A stretch of 64,000 bases of DNA. Source: Cyanophora paradoxa. Taxonomy: Eukaryota > Glaucocystophyceae > Cyanophorales > Cyanophoraceae. Where the stretch lies: the NCBI GenBank assembly GCA_004431415.1, contig QPMI01000160.1:101297-165296 (forward strand), written 5' to 3'. This document shows, piece by piece, positions 1 to 12,400 of this stretch (position 1 is its first letter; every line of letters starts with the position of its first letter). The translations under genes and the position numbers were made by a program. The notes under the pieces are model-generated. The model saw only the letters and a program-made list of their open reading frames with translations, was not told where the DNA came from and ran no database searches.

Positions 1-3000
1 AGTGTAGCTCCATCGGGGGCTGGTCCCGGGGCACCACTCGGCCGTGCGCGACCTGCACGACCTGGTCCGCCTGCAGCGCGGCCGAGTACACCCGAAAGTC
101 TGCGGCTCGCGCGTACGGCCGCGCGCACGCATGGTCAGTCCGAAGGTCAAAATGTTAAGCATTGTCCGCAATTCCCGAGTTTCCGCCGTTTCACAAATCA
201 CAGCGCACCCGCTAACTCGAGGCCGGACAAGCTGGTCCCGGACCACCACCCGTGGCCAATGTAGTGCGCCGATCTGGCGACCTTCGGAAGGCTTCCCGAT
301 CCCGCTGCAAGGGCAACGCAGGGGTAAGGGGCGCCGTCTCGGTAGGCGCAGAGTTGGTCCGCCGTGAGAACGAGCGCGACGTGGTGCCATGAGCCGTTCA
401 CGGGAAAGGCGGCGTCCCCCAGAAACAGCTTCATCCTCAGCTTTCGCTGCGTTGCATCGTACGTTTCAATGAAGAGCGACTCGGCACCGGCTCCTGTCCA
501 TTGCTGCACAGGGCGGAGATTCGCATCGAGGCCTCGCAAGAAAGCGCTTACTATTGCATTAATATTCCTTAGATAGACGCACCTCGCAGTCTGTGCAGAA
601 CCCGACAACCTACCGCAGCGCGTCATGATCAACGTTGGCGTCAGGGCAAGAGACGCGCGGCCGTGTCGGCTTCGGCGCACGATGTTGTGCGAAGGGCTTC
701 CGCTGCCGAAGTCGAAGAGGATCGGCAGGCCGCTGTGGCTCGTCTGGGCGGCCTCCAGGCGGAGCCTGCGCGCGCACAGCAAATGTCGCGAATCCGATAA
801 CAGGCCCGAGGCGGCGCGCGTTTTCCGTCGAACCAGAACGCGAAGGTCAGAGGCGTCCCCAGCTCAAACGAGCCGATGGAACCGATCTTGAGAAGGCGCT
901 CGGACTGCTGGGCTATCCGGTTCGGAAGGGTGGCAGTTCCGAATACAAGCGCTGTCGGGACATTAACCGTTCGAGCTTGCACAAGTCTTCGAAGAGCGCT
1001 CAGGAGGACGGTCTCTTTGAGCTTTTGGAAAGGGCGACACCAGAGAGGGCGGCATCTAGAAATGAAATGAAAGGCACTGGCAGATTGGCGCACATGACGT
1101 CGGAATTTTTAGCGATTGAGGGATGCACTCCCCTCCGCGCGAAAGCTGTTCGACGTCTCCGAAAAAGCTGTCGACCCGGATCCTCTGTTTTCCAGATAGG
1201 TCGCCCATCTGTTTCATTGTCATGATCAGCGCGCAAGCTTCATCAAGAGCACTGCATTCTGACCGTGCGGTTGCAACCGTCAAAGGCGGCGCGGACTTCG
1301 AGTGGCGTGCTGGCGACACCGTGCCTAAACACTTCCACCGCCTGCTCATTGGAAAGGGCGGCGCTGTACACCTGAAAGTCTGCGCAGGAATGCGCATATA
1401 TATGACATCGAAGCAGCTCGCGATCACAAGCGTCTTCGGAGCGGGAGCATCCGCACCGGCGAGGTAGACGTCGGACATGCCCTGCTCGCCCCGAACGCCC
1501 CTTGAAATGTAGTGCGCGTCTCGCACGATCCGAGCAAGGGGTGCGGCCCCGCCCGCTAGGCCCGTGCCCGTCTTCGAGTGCGGCCGAACGGCGCCATCTC
1601 TAGGGAGGAGAAAGACGTGAGTAAGAAAGTAGAGTTCGATATTGGAAGCCCGAGCGCACAGGTAGGTCAAGTTCTCAGTCGCAGAGAAGACAAGGGTAAC
1701 GTGCGAGTACTGTTCGATCTGGAGTTTGCTTCAAGTAAGGTAATGCGAATTTTTACGAATTATTTGCTGATCATGACTGCTTATATAGTTATAAGAGAGC
1801 GCAATCGACAGCGAGCTCGCAAGGTATATCCGCTCCTGAAACAAAATCATTCACCGGCAGGCTGTTGGCACCCCCAAAGGCTTCGAAGCTTGTGACCGCT
1901 GTCCCGCCATCATACGCTACAACAACGAGGCTCATCTTGCCCGCGGAGGCCTGCCGGTCCATTAGCCAACGAGTGCGCTTGCCGCTTTGATGCCAATCGA
2001 ATGGCGAACCGAGCCCGTGATCTGCGAGTTCGTGGTCGGATCGGAAACAACCGCCCCCGGTGGAAGAAATCCGACGGCGATTTTGCTCTGGTCGGCCTCG
2101 CTCCCAAATTCGAAGATGCGCCTGTCCACCGAAAGAACGTCAGATCTCGATGCCTTTGCAGTGGACAAAGTAGAAGGAAAGACTGACGCCCAGACTGCTT
2201 GTTGTTTGCGCGGTTTGATCCAGAAGCTGACTGTAAACGAGACGGCGCGCCGAGCACAAACAGGGTGAGAAGACGAGATTCGAGAAGTTGAACGGATTCA
2301 CAAAGAGTGAAGAGAAGAGCCTGTACATACCCGAAAAGGGGGTGCCCAGAATAAACGGGGTGATGGAGACGTAATCACTCCACCCGTTTCCCCAGAAAAA
2401 CAATGACGATTCTGCGGAAGGCATCACAGTGAGTCACGGGGCCTTTGGGGCGGCGGAACGTCGACGAATAAAAGCAGGGGGCACGGCGCACGCGGCACGG
2501 CGGGGGGGCAGGTTTGCGGCAGCGAGGTATCGCCGTACAGGGTCGCGTGGCGCCTGTACCCGCTCGCGTCCAGTGCCTACAAAATGAGAGGATAGTGTCC
2601 GGTGTTTAATTTCGAGGGATAAATGCTCAAAGCTTAAGCAGAACGCAGCCGCGGACCAATGGGGCACAGCCATCGAACAAGAGCCGCTGTTCGAGCGGCG
2701 CAGCAGGCAAGCCGCCCGCGTACACTTCGGACACTTGCGCCTCCGACAGCGCGGAAGAATAGATCCTCCAGTCTGTAGAGAGCTTAATGAGGAAAGGGGG
2801 GGGCAGGGAGGGGGGCAGGGGGAATGCGAAAGGCTAGGGGGAGAAGGGGCTACCCGAGAAACCAATCTCAGTGGAGCCCCGAGTTCCGAACCGTCCGTGG
2901 CCAAGCCAGTGCTTTGCGCGTTGCAGCTTGGGGAACGCGGAGGCGGCGAGGGAATCTGAAACGGGCGTCGTCTCCACTCCGTCCAAATATGCCACGACGA

Positions 3001-4379
3001 GGGTATCCGTCAATGTAATCGCAACATGGTGCCAGGTGCCAAACGGAATTCCCTCGGCGCCTTTTGATTATTAACAAAGCAAGCATCGCGATTAATTAAC
3101 GCCTACGTGACGACGCCAATATAAATGCGGGAATACTAATTGACGGACCCTGGAAAAGCCTGCGCGAGACCTTGAGCGACCCGTCGACGTAAAGGTCGAG
3201 AAGGAGGCCTGCCTTGCCCGGGTCCGCCTGTGCGCGAACGTGAAAGAAGGGGGTTAACGTTGTTTGTGATCAAGCATGCGGATTGTGCATTCACAGTCAT
3301 CGACTCGGCGATCGCGAGCCCTAGCTTGGCGAGAGCCGGACGGGCGCACCGTGCAGCGCTCCGTAGCGGAATGTCCTGTGCCGTCCGGGCAGTGCATGAT
3401 CAAGAAGGCGTCATCTGTTTTGGAAGGGTCAACAAAAAATGCTTCGGTCAGTCTTTTGGATTAATTCAAGCATCTGACCTGCTCCTGGTATCCCCGAGCT
3501 GAACTCAACAATCCGTACAAAAGCGGATCCGGATTGCGGACTCTGAATTAACATCCTGATTGCAGGGCCCGTCGAAGTCAGACGCATGCTTCGACCCGTC
3601 GACGTCAAGCTCGAGTCGAGGCGTGCTCAAGTCTAGCAGGGGAAGGGAGCAAGGGATGGGGGTGGGGTGTGTGTGTGAGTTGGGGGGAAGTGAGTTGGGG
3701 AAGAGGGGTGGGGGTGGGGGTGGTGTGTGTGTGTAAGTTGGGGGGGAGGGGGGGGGGGGGGGGAAGGTGGGAGCGCGGGGAGCGGGGAGGAAGCGGGGGG
3801 AAAAGGGAAGACAAAGGCAACGGGCATGCATATGGGGAAGGGAGGGGGAGGGGGGGGGGAAGGGGGAAGGGGGAAGGGGGAAGGGGGGCAAGGGGAGGAA
3901 GATGGGCGTCCTTGCACCAGAAAGTGACCGTGAACGGCGTGCCGAGCTGGAAAGGGGTCAATTCTACTCGATCGTTCAAGCCTCCGGTAGGGCCGATCCA
4001 TAATCCCGTATCAGGCCGAGTGCCTGCCGCGTCTGCCGCGGCCGGCAGGTACTTCATTAAGTGCGATCGCGAAGCACACACAGATCTAAACTTAATGAGC
4101 TGCATGCGCACCCGCAAACGTGCCGGGTCTTGCGAGGAAAGCGAGCATGAGGGCCAGCCCGATTGCAGCGATGCGATGTTGGCAAGGGGCGCGCGGCGGC
4201 GGTCGAGCGCGAGGCCGGCGCCTCGGCCTCGGCTGCAGCTGCTTCTTGTGCTTGATGACGACGCGCGGCTGGCCGTGGGATGAATCATAAGCGCTACAGC
4301 TGCAGCTAGATCTAGACCTACGTATACAGGGTTCCGGATCCCGCACACAGTGTTCCGAAAGAAGTCCAGCAGCCGCCAT
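1..4379 (-). CDS. Secreted protein with three LamG-like (concanavalin A-fold) domains, 3' end outside window
   Basis: About 15 exons read leftwards: about 4379-4113, 4042-3925, 3560-3495, 3412-3325, 3246-3145, 3070-2857, 2772-2632, 2435-2333, 2230-1966, 1705-1470, 1379-1245, 975-815, 783-645, 503-209 and 99-1. The first exon ends in a hydrophobic stretch (IAAIGLALMLAFLARPGTF) that looks like a signal peptide, although the Met at 4379 leaves a long 60-residue n-region, so the true start may be further in. Three LamG-type sandwiches follow. Each opens with an LTPFQLGTPFTVTFW-like strand, has a central GTWHHVAITL or GSWHHVALVL core, and closes with a DFRVYSAAL / DWRIYSSALSEAQV strand-helix. The first two are followed by an FDGC linker. 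LamG domains bind glycans or matrix proteins; the ligand here is unknown. Introns are AT-rich except a G/C-rich one at about 3600-3925. Exon borders are approximate; domain identity is secure. Confidence 0.75.
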
Positions 4380-5352
4380 GACATTCGAATTCAGCGAGGA
4401 TCGTTTGCAGCTGCAGCAGCCATATACGCATGCAGAGATCTGATCGGCCGGCCGGGGGCTGTTGTCGCGAACGGACCGCGCGGACTGCGCTTCGAATTCT
4501 ACCGCCCGCAGCTGCGCGGATATCGATGCGTGCACGTGACTGCGTTTCCGAGCGGACCGATCATGACCGCGGCCATATGCGTGGTCATGGGCCGCGGCCG
4601 GGTCCACGTGGATATGCGTGGACGCATGTCTGCGCAGTTGGCCGGGCTGCTGCATGCGCTCCGGATTCGAATTCGCGGCGCTGATTATGATGCTCTAGAT
4701 CTCAAGCTCGCTTCCAGAGTTCTCCGGGGCTCTATAGCTAGTGATCAAGTCGTCGCCGAACATCAACATCAGCTGCGCATGCCATGATGCCTGCAGCTGG
4801 CGGCCCTCGTACGCGTAGAATCAGGGTGATAGACACTGATAGTCCGCGGCCGCGGCCGACGCTCAAAGCTTACGTATACGGTCAGCCCGGGTCAGGGACT
4901 CATGATCAGGCTGCGTACCTCGGCTGCTGCACGATATCGATACTATTATACGCACTAGCTACTGCGGCATGGCGTCGCATGCCCTGACCGTGCCTGACGC
5001 ACCCGGTGACCGAGCCGCATGCGCGGCCGTGGGCCGAGGAATCCGAGTCACTGCAGGCTGCAGCTGGGGATCGCCTCACTGGATACTATGATATGCCGCA
5101 GCAGTGCCAGCTGCAGGCATGCGCATGCGCAGCTGAGCTAGCAGCAGCAGTGCAGCACTGCGGCAGGCTGTGCAGGGCCACTGCAGGCTAGCTCACAGTG
5201 CACTGCAGCTGCTCCGTCAATGGACCGTCGAGGTCCGTACCCCCCCTGGGCCCCCCAGTGACCGTCACGGCGTCGGACAGTCGACGTCGGATCCGGACGT
5301 CGCGATCGACGTCGATTTTGAGATCGATCGATACCGTGTAACACTTAATTAA

Positions 5353-5568
5353 TTAATGCGCCAGAAATTAATGCGTTTTTGGACCCGACCCCGGCCCTAT
5401 TATATGGCTATTAATGCGGCACCGAATTAATGCGTTTTAAAGCTTTTTGGCTGCAGTAGAGGGGTACATACAGCAGTTTCTTAGCGTTTCGATATTAATG
5501 CGATCCCAAATTAATGCGTTTTGCCAGCGCAGCTAGCTTAGCCTAGCTAGCGAAAAACGCATTAATTA
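5353..5568. repeat. Repeat built on AATTAATGCGTTTT
   Basis: The phrase AATTAATGCGTTTT occurs at 5366-5379, 5425-5438 and 5509-5522. Each copy is preceded a few bases upstream by a shorter TTAATGCG (5353, 5411, 5494). An inverted copy (AAAACGCATTAATT) lies at 5554-5567. The paired half-sites with a 4-6 base spacer look like a repeated binding site or the remains of a satellite. Nothing in the sequence identifies a binding protein. Confidence 0.7.
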
Positions 5569-5621
5569 GGGGGCGCATATGCATGCATTATAATAAAGTG
5601 CGAATGCGCGCATTACTGAAG

Positions 5622-5890
5622 TTTTTTTTTTTTTTGGTGAATTACCGGCCACAGTCTCTAGACACCAGCACTGCGGGGGCTGCCCAGGGGGCATAAAGAC
5701 AAAAAAGCAAAATAACTAAGACAAGAGCACGAAGAAAGATAAGACAAAGAGCCAAAATCGACAATAAAAAAGGAAAGACACAGAGCTCGAGACAGATCGA
5801 TAGCGAGAAGAGACGAAAGTGAAGTGTGGGCAGCCCCCGCAGTGCTGGTGTCTAGAGACTGTGGCCGGTAATTCACCAAAAAAAAAGAAG
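5622..5890. mobile_element. Foldback/MITE-like element with 50-bp perfect terminal inverted repeats
   Basis: Bases 5636-5685 are the exact reverse complement of 5828-5877 (50 of 50 bases; outermost bases GGTGAATTACC). The arms extend outward into a T run on the left (5622-5635) and an A run on the right (5878-5886). The 142-base loop is A/purine-rich and has no ORF. The tetranucleotide GAAG sits immediately outside both ends (5618-5621 and 5887-5890) and could be a target-site duplication. Perfect arms imply a recent origin. It could be a non-autonomous DNA transposon or an inverted duplication; no transposase is present in the window. Confidence 0.65.
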
Positions 5891-6489
5891 TGTTATAATT
5901 ACACGCGTACTCTAATATTATATACGGTACCGGCATTGATTTCATACTATGATAATTATAGGGCAGGCTGTAGCCCCATAGCCCTCCTTTCCTGTAGCCC
6001 CATAATCCCCCTTGCAAAACATTTTTCTGTAGCCCCATTGCAGCTCATTCAAATGCAGCCTGATTGGCCAGCATCTCTGCTGGAGATTCAGTATACGTAC
6101 TAGTGGAGATTCACTGGAGAATGAACACGCACGTGCGTCACTTGGGGCGCACGGGCTCGAATCCGACAGATTCCGACTCAAGTTCGGCGTGCGCATCGCG
6201 CGCTCGCTCGCCTCGCCGCCGGCGCCCGCCTCCGACGCGCGCGACGCCGCCGCGCGCCGGCGCTGGCGCCCGCCTCCTCACGATCGCGAGTGCGCATGCC
6301 AAGCTTAAGTTAAGGGCCCCTGATTCCGATTGCAAGCGCTAGCGCGGAGATCAACCAAACCTACCATTTAGACAGAGCACAGCACTCGACGGTCCTCAGT
6401 GTTATCTAGTCGGAGAGATAAATTGGGCGATGTGAAACTCCTAGTAGTTGTTGTTGTGTGCTAATGCAAATCTCAACGGCTAGCGGAGA

Positions 6490-9400
6490 TCAAATCGAGC
6501 CGCCGAGGCCGGGGTGGGTACCGGAGTCCCCAAGGGCCGCCCGGGCGGCCTCCAGGGCCTCCTCGTGCGCGGCCAGCGCCTCCTCCGGCTGCGCAAATGT
6601 TCCCGTCAGGGGTACGCGCCTCTCGCTTCCGGGTCTTATGGTCGGGGGTACGCTCGCGATCACCTCTCCCAGGGCGGAGAGGGCGCTCGCGAGCGCCTCG
6701 AGGCTCTCGCGCCGCTCGGGGTACGCGCCTGCAGCTCCCAGGAGGCCGCGGGCGCCCTCCGCGGCGGCGCGGAAGCGGGCGACGGCCTCCTCCGTGCGGC
6801 CGGCGGCGCGGAGGGCGCGGCCCTGGGCGAAGAGGGCGGCGCAGTGCGGGCGGGAGGCGGGCCCTGGGCAGCGGCCGCAGAGCTCCGCTGCCTCTCCCGC
6901 CGCCTCCAGCGCGCCCGGCACGTCCCCCGCCTCCAGAAGGATCTGAGCGAAAGGAAGTGAGCGAAAGGGAGGCGAACATGGGGCAGGAGCTTCAGACTGG
7001 GACCGCGGGCTTGATTAAGTTGTTTACTAGAGGTCGGGGGCTTATACATATCATTAGGAGTAGTGGCGGCAAGGGAGCACGCCTCGGCGAGGGCGCGGAG
7101 GGCGCGGGAGACGCGCGGGTGCTCCCCCTCGAAGCGGCCCCGCGCGATCCCGAGCGCCCGCCGCTGCAGCCCCGCCGCCCTGCGCCCCAGGTGAGCCGGC
7201 TCAGAATCAGGTGAGCGGCGGGAGGACGGGGCGGCGGGCCTTTGGGGGTCGCCGCCGGCGCGGGCCCAGTGCGCCGCGAGCGCCTCCAGCGCCTCCCCCG
7301 CCTCCGCGCTCTCCGGCCCCGCCGCCCGCTCCCGCTGAGGCAGGGGTGGGGAGGAGGAGTGGCAGGGGGTACGGGCGCGCGCACCCGCTCGAGGGTCTCC
7401 TCGAGTAGGGCGAGGGCGCGGGGGCCTGCCCCGCCCCCGCGCAGGCGCGCGCCGCCTCGCAGCGGAGCTCCGCCGCCGGCTCCGCGTCCGCTCCAAAGGC
7501 CGCCTCCGCCACCGCCAGCGCCTCCGAGAAGAGCCGCGCCGCCTCCCCGCCCTCCCCGCGCGCCCCCCGAACCTAAAAATAGAGCTCGGACGGGGAGGGG
7601 AGAGAGTGAAAGGGGGGTACGGGGCCGCCCGCCCGCGCCCGCATTGGCTCGCCTCGCCGAGGGCGCGGAGGAGGGCGGCGCGGTCCGCGGGGTCCTCCTC
7701 CTCCCCCCCCCCCCCCCTCCCCGTCCCCGTCCCCGCCCCGGCCGCCTGCGGAGGAGGCTATGGAGCGCGCGGCCCGCTCGAGGCTGCCCTCTGCCTCCTC
7801 GAGCCGGTTCGCCCGCGCCTGCGAGCGCGCCGCCGAGACCAGCGCCCGCGCCACCTGCAAACAAATTGAAGGCGTTAGAAGGTGGCCAGTAGAAGCTGTA
7901 AGAGAAAAAGTAAAGGGCTTGAGCGTTGCGCGCCTCGGGGTGGTCGGGCCCGACGCCGGCCTCGAGGCCGGCCACGAGGCGCCCGTGGGCGGCCCCCGCG
8001 CCGGCGAGGTCCCCCGCCCCCTCCCGCACCCGCGCCAGCAGCCGCAGCGCCGCCGCCGTCCCGGGGTGCGCCGACCTAAAAATAGAATCAAAAGCTTAAG
8101 GGAGGAAGAAGGCGGGAACTCGAAAGGGCACCCGTGGCAGCGCTCGGCGGCGGCGGCGCCGCGCTCGGCGTGCTCGACGGCCGCCGCGAACTCGGCGCGC
8201 TCGGCGTGGAGCTCGGCCAGCTGCAGCAGCGCCCGCGCCAGCTGGCCCTCCTCCCGCCCCCCGCGCCCGGCGCCTCCAGAAGCCGCACCGCCTCCCGCGC
8301 GTGGCCGCGGGCCTCCCCCGCCCGCCCCACCCCGCGCAGCGCCCGCGCCAGCAGCCCGTGCGCCGCCGCCGCCTCCGCCGCCGCGCCGTGCCGCGCCGCC
8401 GCCTCCGCCGCCGCCAGCAGCGCCTCGCGTATGGACAGGGCGCGCCGGGCGGGCGCCAGCGCCGCCTCGGCCTCCCCCGCGGCGATGCGGGCCTCGGAGA
8501 GGCCGGCGAGGGCGCGGGCGAGGGCCGCGCTCCCGTCCCCGCGCGCCCGCTCCTGCAGCTCGGCGCTCCGCTCCGCCAGGCGCGCCGCGGCGCGCGCCTC
8601 GCGCAGCTCCAAAAGGACGGCGCCCGCCGCGTCGCAGTCGTCCGCCCGCGCCGCGCACTCGGCCCGCGACAGCCCCTCCGTCTCCCCGCCGGCGCCGGCG
8701 CCCGTACCCCCCTCCACGAAAGCCGCGAGGTACGCCGCGGCGGCCTCCCCCGGGGCCCGCCCCGTCCACCGCCACATCTCCGCCACCTGGGGGGGCCGGT
8801 TCAGGAAGGGGGGGGGGGAAGAAAGGGGGGTACAGGCGGGCCTCGCAGGGGCTCCACTCGGCGACGAGGGCGGCGAGGGCGCCGCGGGCCGTCTCCGCCA
8901 GTACCCCCGCCAGGGCCTCCCTCTCCCCCGCCTCCCGGTACTGAAAATGCGAGAGACGGTCAGGGCGGGGGGAAAGAAGAAGCGAAGAGCAGAGGGGGGG
9001 TACGTGGAATGGGAGCTCGTGGGCGCGGCGGCGGGAGCCGCGCGGCTCTGCGGCGAAGTGGGCCGCGAGGCGCCGGTGGGCGGCCGCCGCGGCCGGCGAG
9101 CCGGCCCCCAGCCCGTACGCCGCCACCACTGCCTGAGGAGGCGCCCTATGTAAATGGAAAGGAATAAAAAGCTAGAAAGGGCGGTCTGGCGGGCCTCGTG
9201 GAGGGCGCGGTGGGCGAAGACGAGGAGCGGGTCCCGCGGCAGAAGGGCGCACGAGAGCGCCGCGAACCACTCCGCCCACGCCAGCGGCGCCGCCGCCGAT
9301 TCCGATTCCGAGGCCGATCCCGAGGCCGGGGCCCCCGCCAGGTCCTTGGGGGAGGCTTCATCGTCTACCCCCGGGGCCGGGGCCGGGGCCGGGGCGGGGG

Positions 9401-12400
9401 CCGGGGCGGGGTCGGGGCAGCAGAGGGCGTGGAGCTCTGCTTCGGAGAGGCCGGCGCTGGCGAGGGCGAGGGCCTCCAGGGCCGCCCGCACCAGGCCCGG
9501 CCCGTACCGCCCGCCCCACCTGCCCAAGAAGAATAGGAAGAGGAGGGTCAGAGGGGTACGCGGGGGAAGACAGGAGGAGGGGCACCGGTCGATGACGAGG
9601 CGGTAGAGGGCCGCGACGTCGGGGCACTGCGGGCGCCGCAGTCTCACGAGTCGAAGCGTAGTCTTAAGAGCCGGGGTCTCTTAAGAGTCGTAGTCTTAAG
9701 AGTTGGAGCTTAGTCTTAGTCTTAATTAATTAAGTCTTAAGAGCCGGGGTCTCAAAGCGCGAGCTGGAGCGCGCACGGCGAGGCAGGCGGCGAGGCGGGG
9801 CCGCAGCGTCTCGAAGACGGCGTCCTCCTTCAGCTCCTCCAGCATCACTGCACAGGATCCGGAGGCGTGGGCGCAGGAGGCGCGGGCGCTCTTAGCATCG
9901 CCTTCTTGTCGAGGTTTCGGGGGCTTCTTAGCATCTTCTTATCATTTCGTTCTTAGCATCGTTCTTACCATCGTCTTAGCATTTCGTTCTTAGCGTCGTT
10001 CTTAGCATGTTCTGGGCGTTTCGGGGGGGCTTACGGGTCAGGAACAGGGGGTTGGAGCACTGGGGCGCCTCCCGCACGGCCCGCAGCAGGTCCTCGGGGA
10101 GGGTCTGGGAGGGGGTGGGAAGAAGTCAGCGGGGGGTACAGGGAGCAAAAGAAGAAGAAGAGGAAGAGGAAGAGGGACGGCGCCTTGCCGGCGGAGCGGA
10201 GGTCGGCGCGGGCGACGGCGACGACGTCGTCGGGGGGAAGGGGCTCCACGGCGAGGCCGGCGTGCGGGCGGCGCCGCGCCGCCTCCAGCGCCCGCCCCGG
10301 CGACGCGGCGACCACGATGCGGAGGCGCGGCAGGGCCCGCGCCGGCAGCCAGCGGAGGGGGCGGCCCCCGGACGCCCCTCCCTCGTCGACCTGCGGGGGT
10401 ACAGTGAATCCAGGGACGGGGCGCGCGGCAAAGGGTACCCCGGGCCGGACCTGGTCGAGGCCGTCGAGGAGGAGGAGGGCGGGGCGGGGCAGGGCGGCCC
10501 CGTTGAGCTCGAGCCACTCGGCGAAGGCGGCGCAGGCGGCGGGGGTCGTCGCCCCCTCCGCCGCCGCCCGTGCCGCCCCCTCCGGCTCGCTGGCGCCGGG
10601 GTACGCCTCCCTCAGCTCCTCGGCGAGGCGCCGGAGGAGGGGGCCCAGCGCCGGGCCCCGCTGGGAGCTTTCGGCGCAGTGGAGGACGACGAGGGCCCCC
10701 GGGTGCCGCCCCGCCCACTCCGCGCTCCAGTTCGCCAGCAGCGCTGCGCGTTCGCGAGCCAAAGAGATACGAGATGAGAGGGGCGGACGAGCAAGCGTAA
10801 GAGCTTAGAAAGCTGAGCTTATGTTGGCTTAGCAGCTGGAGCTGGGGAGGAGGGGCCGGGGCGGGAGCGGGGCGGGGCGGGGCGGAGAGCAGGGGGGAAC
10901 ACGCAATCTAAAGAGAAAGCGGGGCGGGGCGGGGCGGGGCGGGGCGGACCGCTCTTGCCGGAGCCGACGGGCCCGTGGACGACGAGTAGTTCGGGGCCCT
11001 CCGAGGCGGCGTACCCGTCCAGCGCGGCGAAGGCGGCGGGGCGCCGCCGGTAGAGCCGCCGCCGCGCCTCCGCAAAGGCCGAGGAGGCCGCCCTGAGATC
11101 AAATCTTAGACGAGATCCAAGACAAGATTTCGATTTTAAAAATTGTAATAGCTTAATGTAGCGAAATCTTAGACGAGATTACAGCTAAAAGAGCTAAAGG
11201 GTCTGAATAATTCCATAGATAAGAGCTTAAGAGCTGAAGGCGACGGCTCAGAGAGGCGGCGGGGGCGTGCGGACCGCTCGGCGTGGAGCCAGGACTCGGG
11301 GGGCCGGGGCGGGCGGTCGGCCCGGATCAGATTCGCGAGGTCCTCGTGGAGGGCCCTCGCGAGGCCCTCGGCGCTGGCGTAGGCCCCCCGGACGGAGGCG
11401 GGGTACCCCCTCCCCAGCTCCGCCTTCAACTCGGCCAGGCGGGCGCGCTCGTAGGCCGTCTCGGGGTCGGGCCCGGCGCGCTCCTGCGCCTCGGCGGCCT
11501 CGAGAAGGGCGTCGTCGGCCATGTAGAAGAGGCAGCGGCGGGCGGGGCCGTCGGAGTCGGAGTCGGGGTCGGGCCCCGGGCGGGAGAGCGCCGCGGCGAT
11601 CTCGAGGTGCGTGGCGGAGAGGTGCCGCCAGGCCGCCGCCTGGGGGAACTCCCTTTCGGCCCGGTCCAGGGACCTGCGCGAGGGACGGGAGGGAGGGTCA
11701 GGCGGGCTCGGGCCGGCGGGTCGGGTGATTCAGGCCAGGTGAGTCAGGCGAGCACCGCTGGAGGAGCGCGTCGGTGGGGGCCCCCGGGCCGCTGGCACCA
11801 CCCGTACCTCGCCTTCGCGGGGGAGGGGGTACGCCATCAGCGGTCCGGACGGGGTACGACGAGAAGAAAGGGGGGTACAGGCTTGAGCACCTTGAGGAAG
11901 GCGACGAAGTAGTGGGAGCGGTACACCTCGCGGAGGCAGAGGGCGAGCACCATACCCCTCCGCGCCTGCTCCTCCGTGATGCCCCTGGGGCGGGCGCGCG
12001 GGGGGGGGGGGGGGGGGGGGGGGGGGGGCGGTTCGGGGTATACAATAGGGCGGGAAAGAGGAGGGGGGTACCAACCAGCGGAGGTCGACGAAGACGAGGT
12101 GGAGGCCGCGGAGGGCGAGCTCCCGGCGCAGCCGCGGGGCGGCCCCCCGGAAGACCTGTGGCGGGGGACCTTGAGCCGAAGCCGGGGCCCGGGCTCTTGG
12201 CGGGGGCCTTGGGCCGGAGCCCGGGCCCAGGCTCCGCCAGCGCGCTAGGCTAAGCTAAGCTAAGCTTAGGCGAAGCTTTTTAAGATCCTTTAGTTTACGA
12301 TAAGCACAGATAGAGTGCGTAGCCCGAGATCCTTAAGCTTTAAAATGAGAAGATCAGTTAGCTGAGGAGGGCGCACGGCCTGGCGCTCGGGCCCCATGTC

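Larger units (their letters stand above)
4380..6489. other. Intergenic DNA between two minus-strand genes, rich in palindromic hexamers
   Basis: No convincing exon on either strand. From about 4300 to 5300 the sequence is dominated by self-complementary hexamers (GAATTC, GCATGC, CTGCAG, AGATCT, GATATC, GGCCGG, CCGCGG), often overlapping. A tandem repeat lies at 5353-5568 and a foldback element at 5622-5890. The phrase CTGTAGCCCCAT occurs three times between 5968 and 6038. The right part should hold the 3' flank of the NACHT-TPR gene (stop at 6490) and the left part the promoter of the LamG gene. No TATA box or other promoter element can be assigned with confidence. Confidence 0.6.

Noticed and set aside
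4300-5300. Cloning-vector polylinker contamination, suggested by many restriction sites
   Set aside because: The palindromes extend over about 1 kb, are not in known polylinker order, recur at 16.7-19 kb, and have no vector backbone genes nearby.
7760-9167. Long plus-strand open frames (up to 394 codons) opposite the NACHT-TPR gene
   Set aside because: They are Ala/Arg/Pro-rich shadows of GC-rich TPR exons on the other strand; the minus strand has the recognisable motifs and intron structure.
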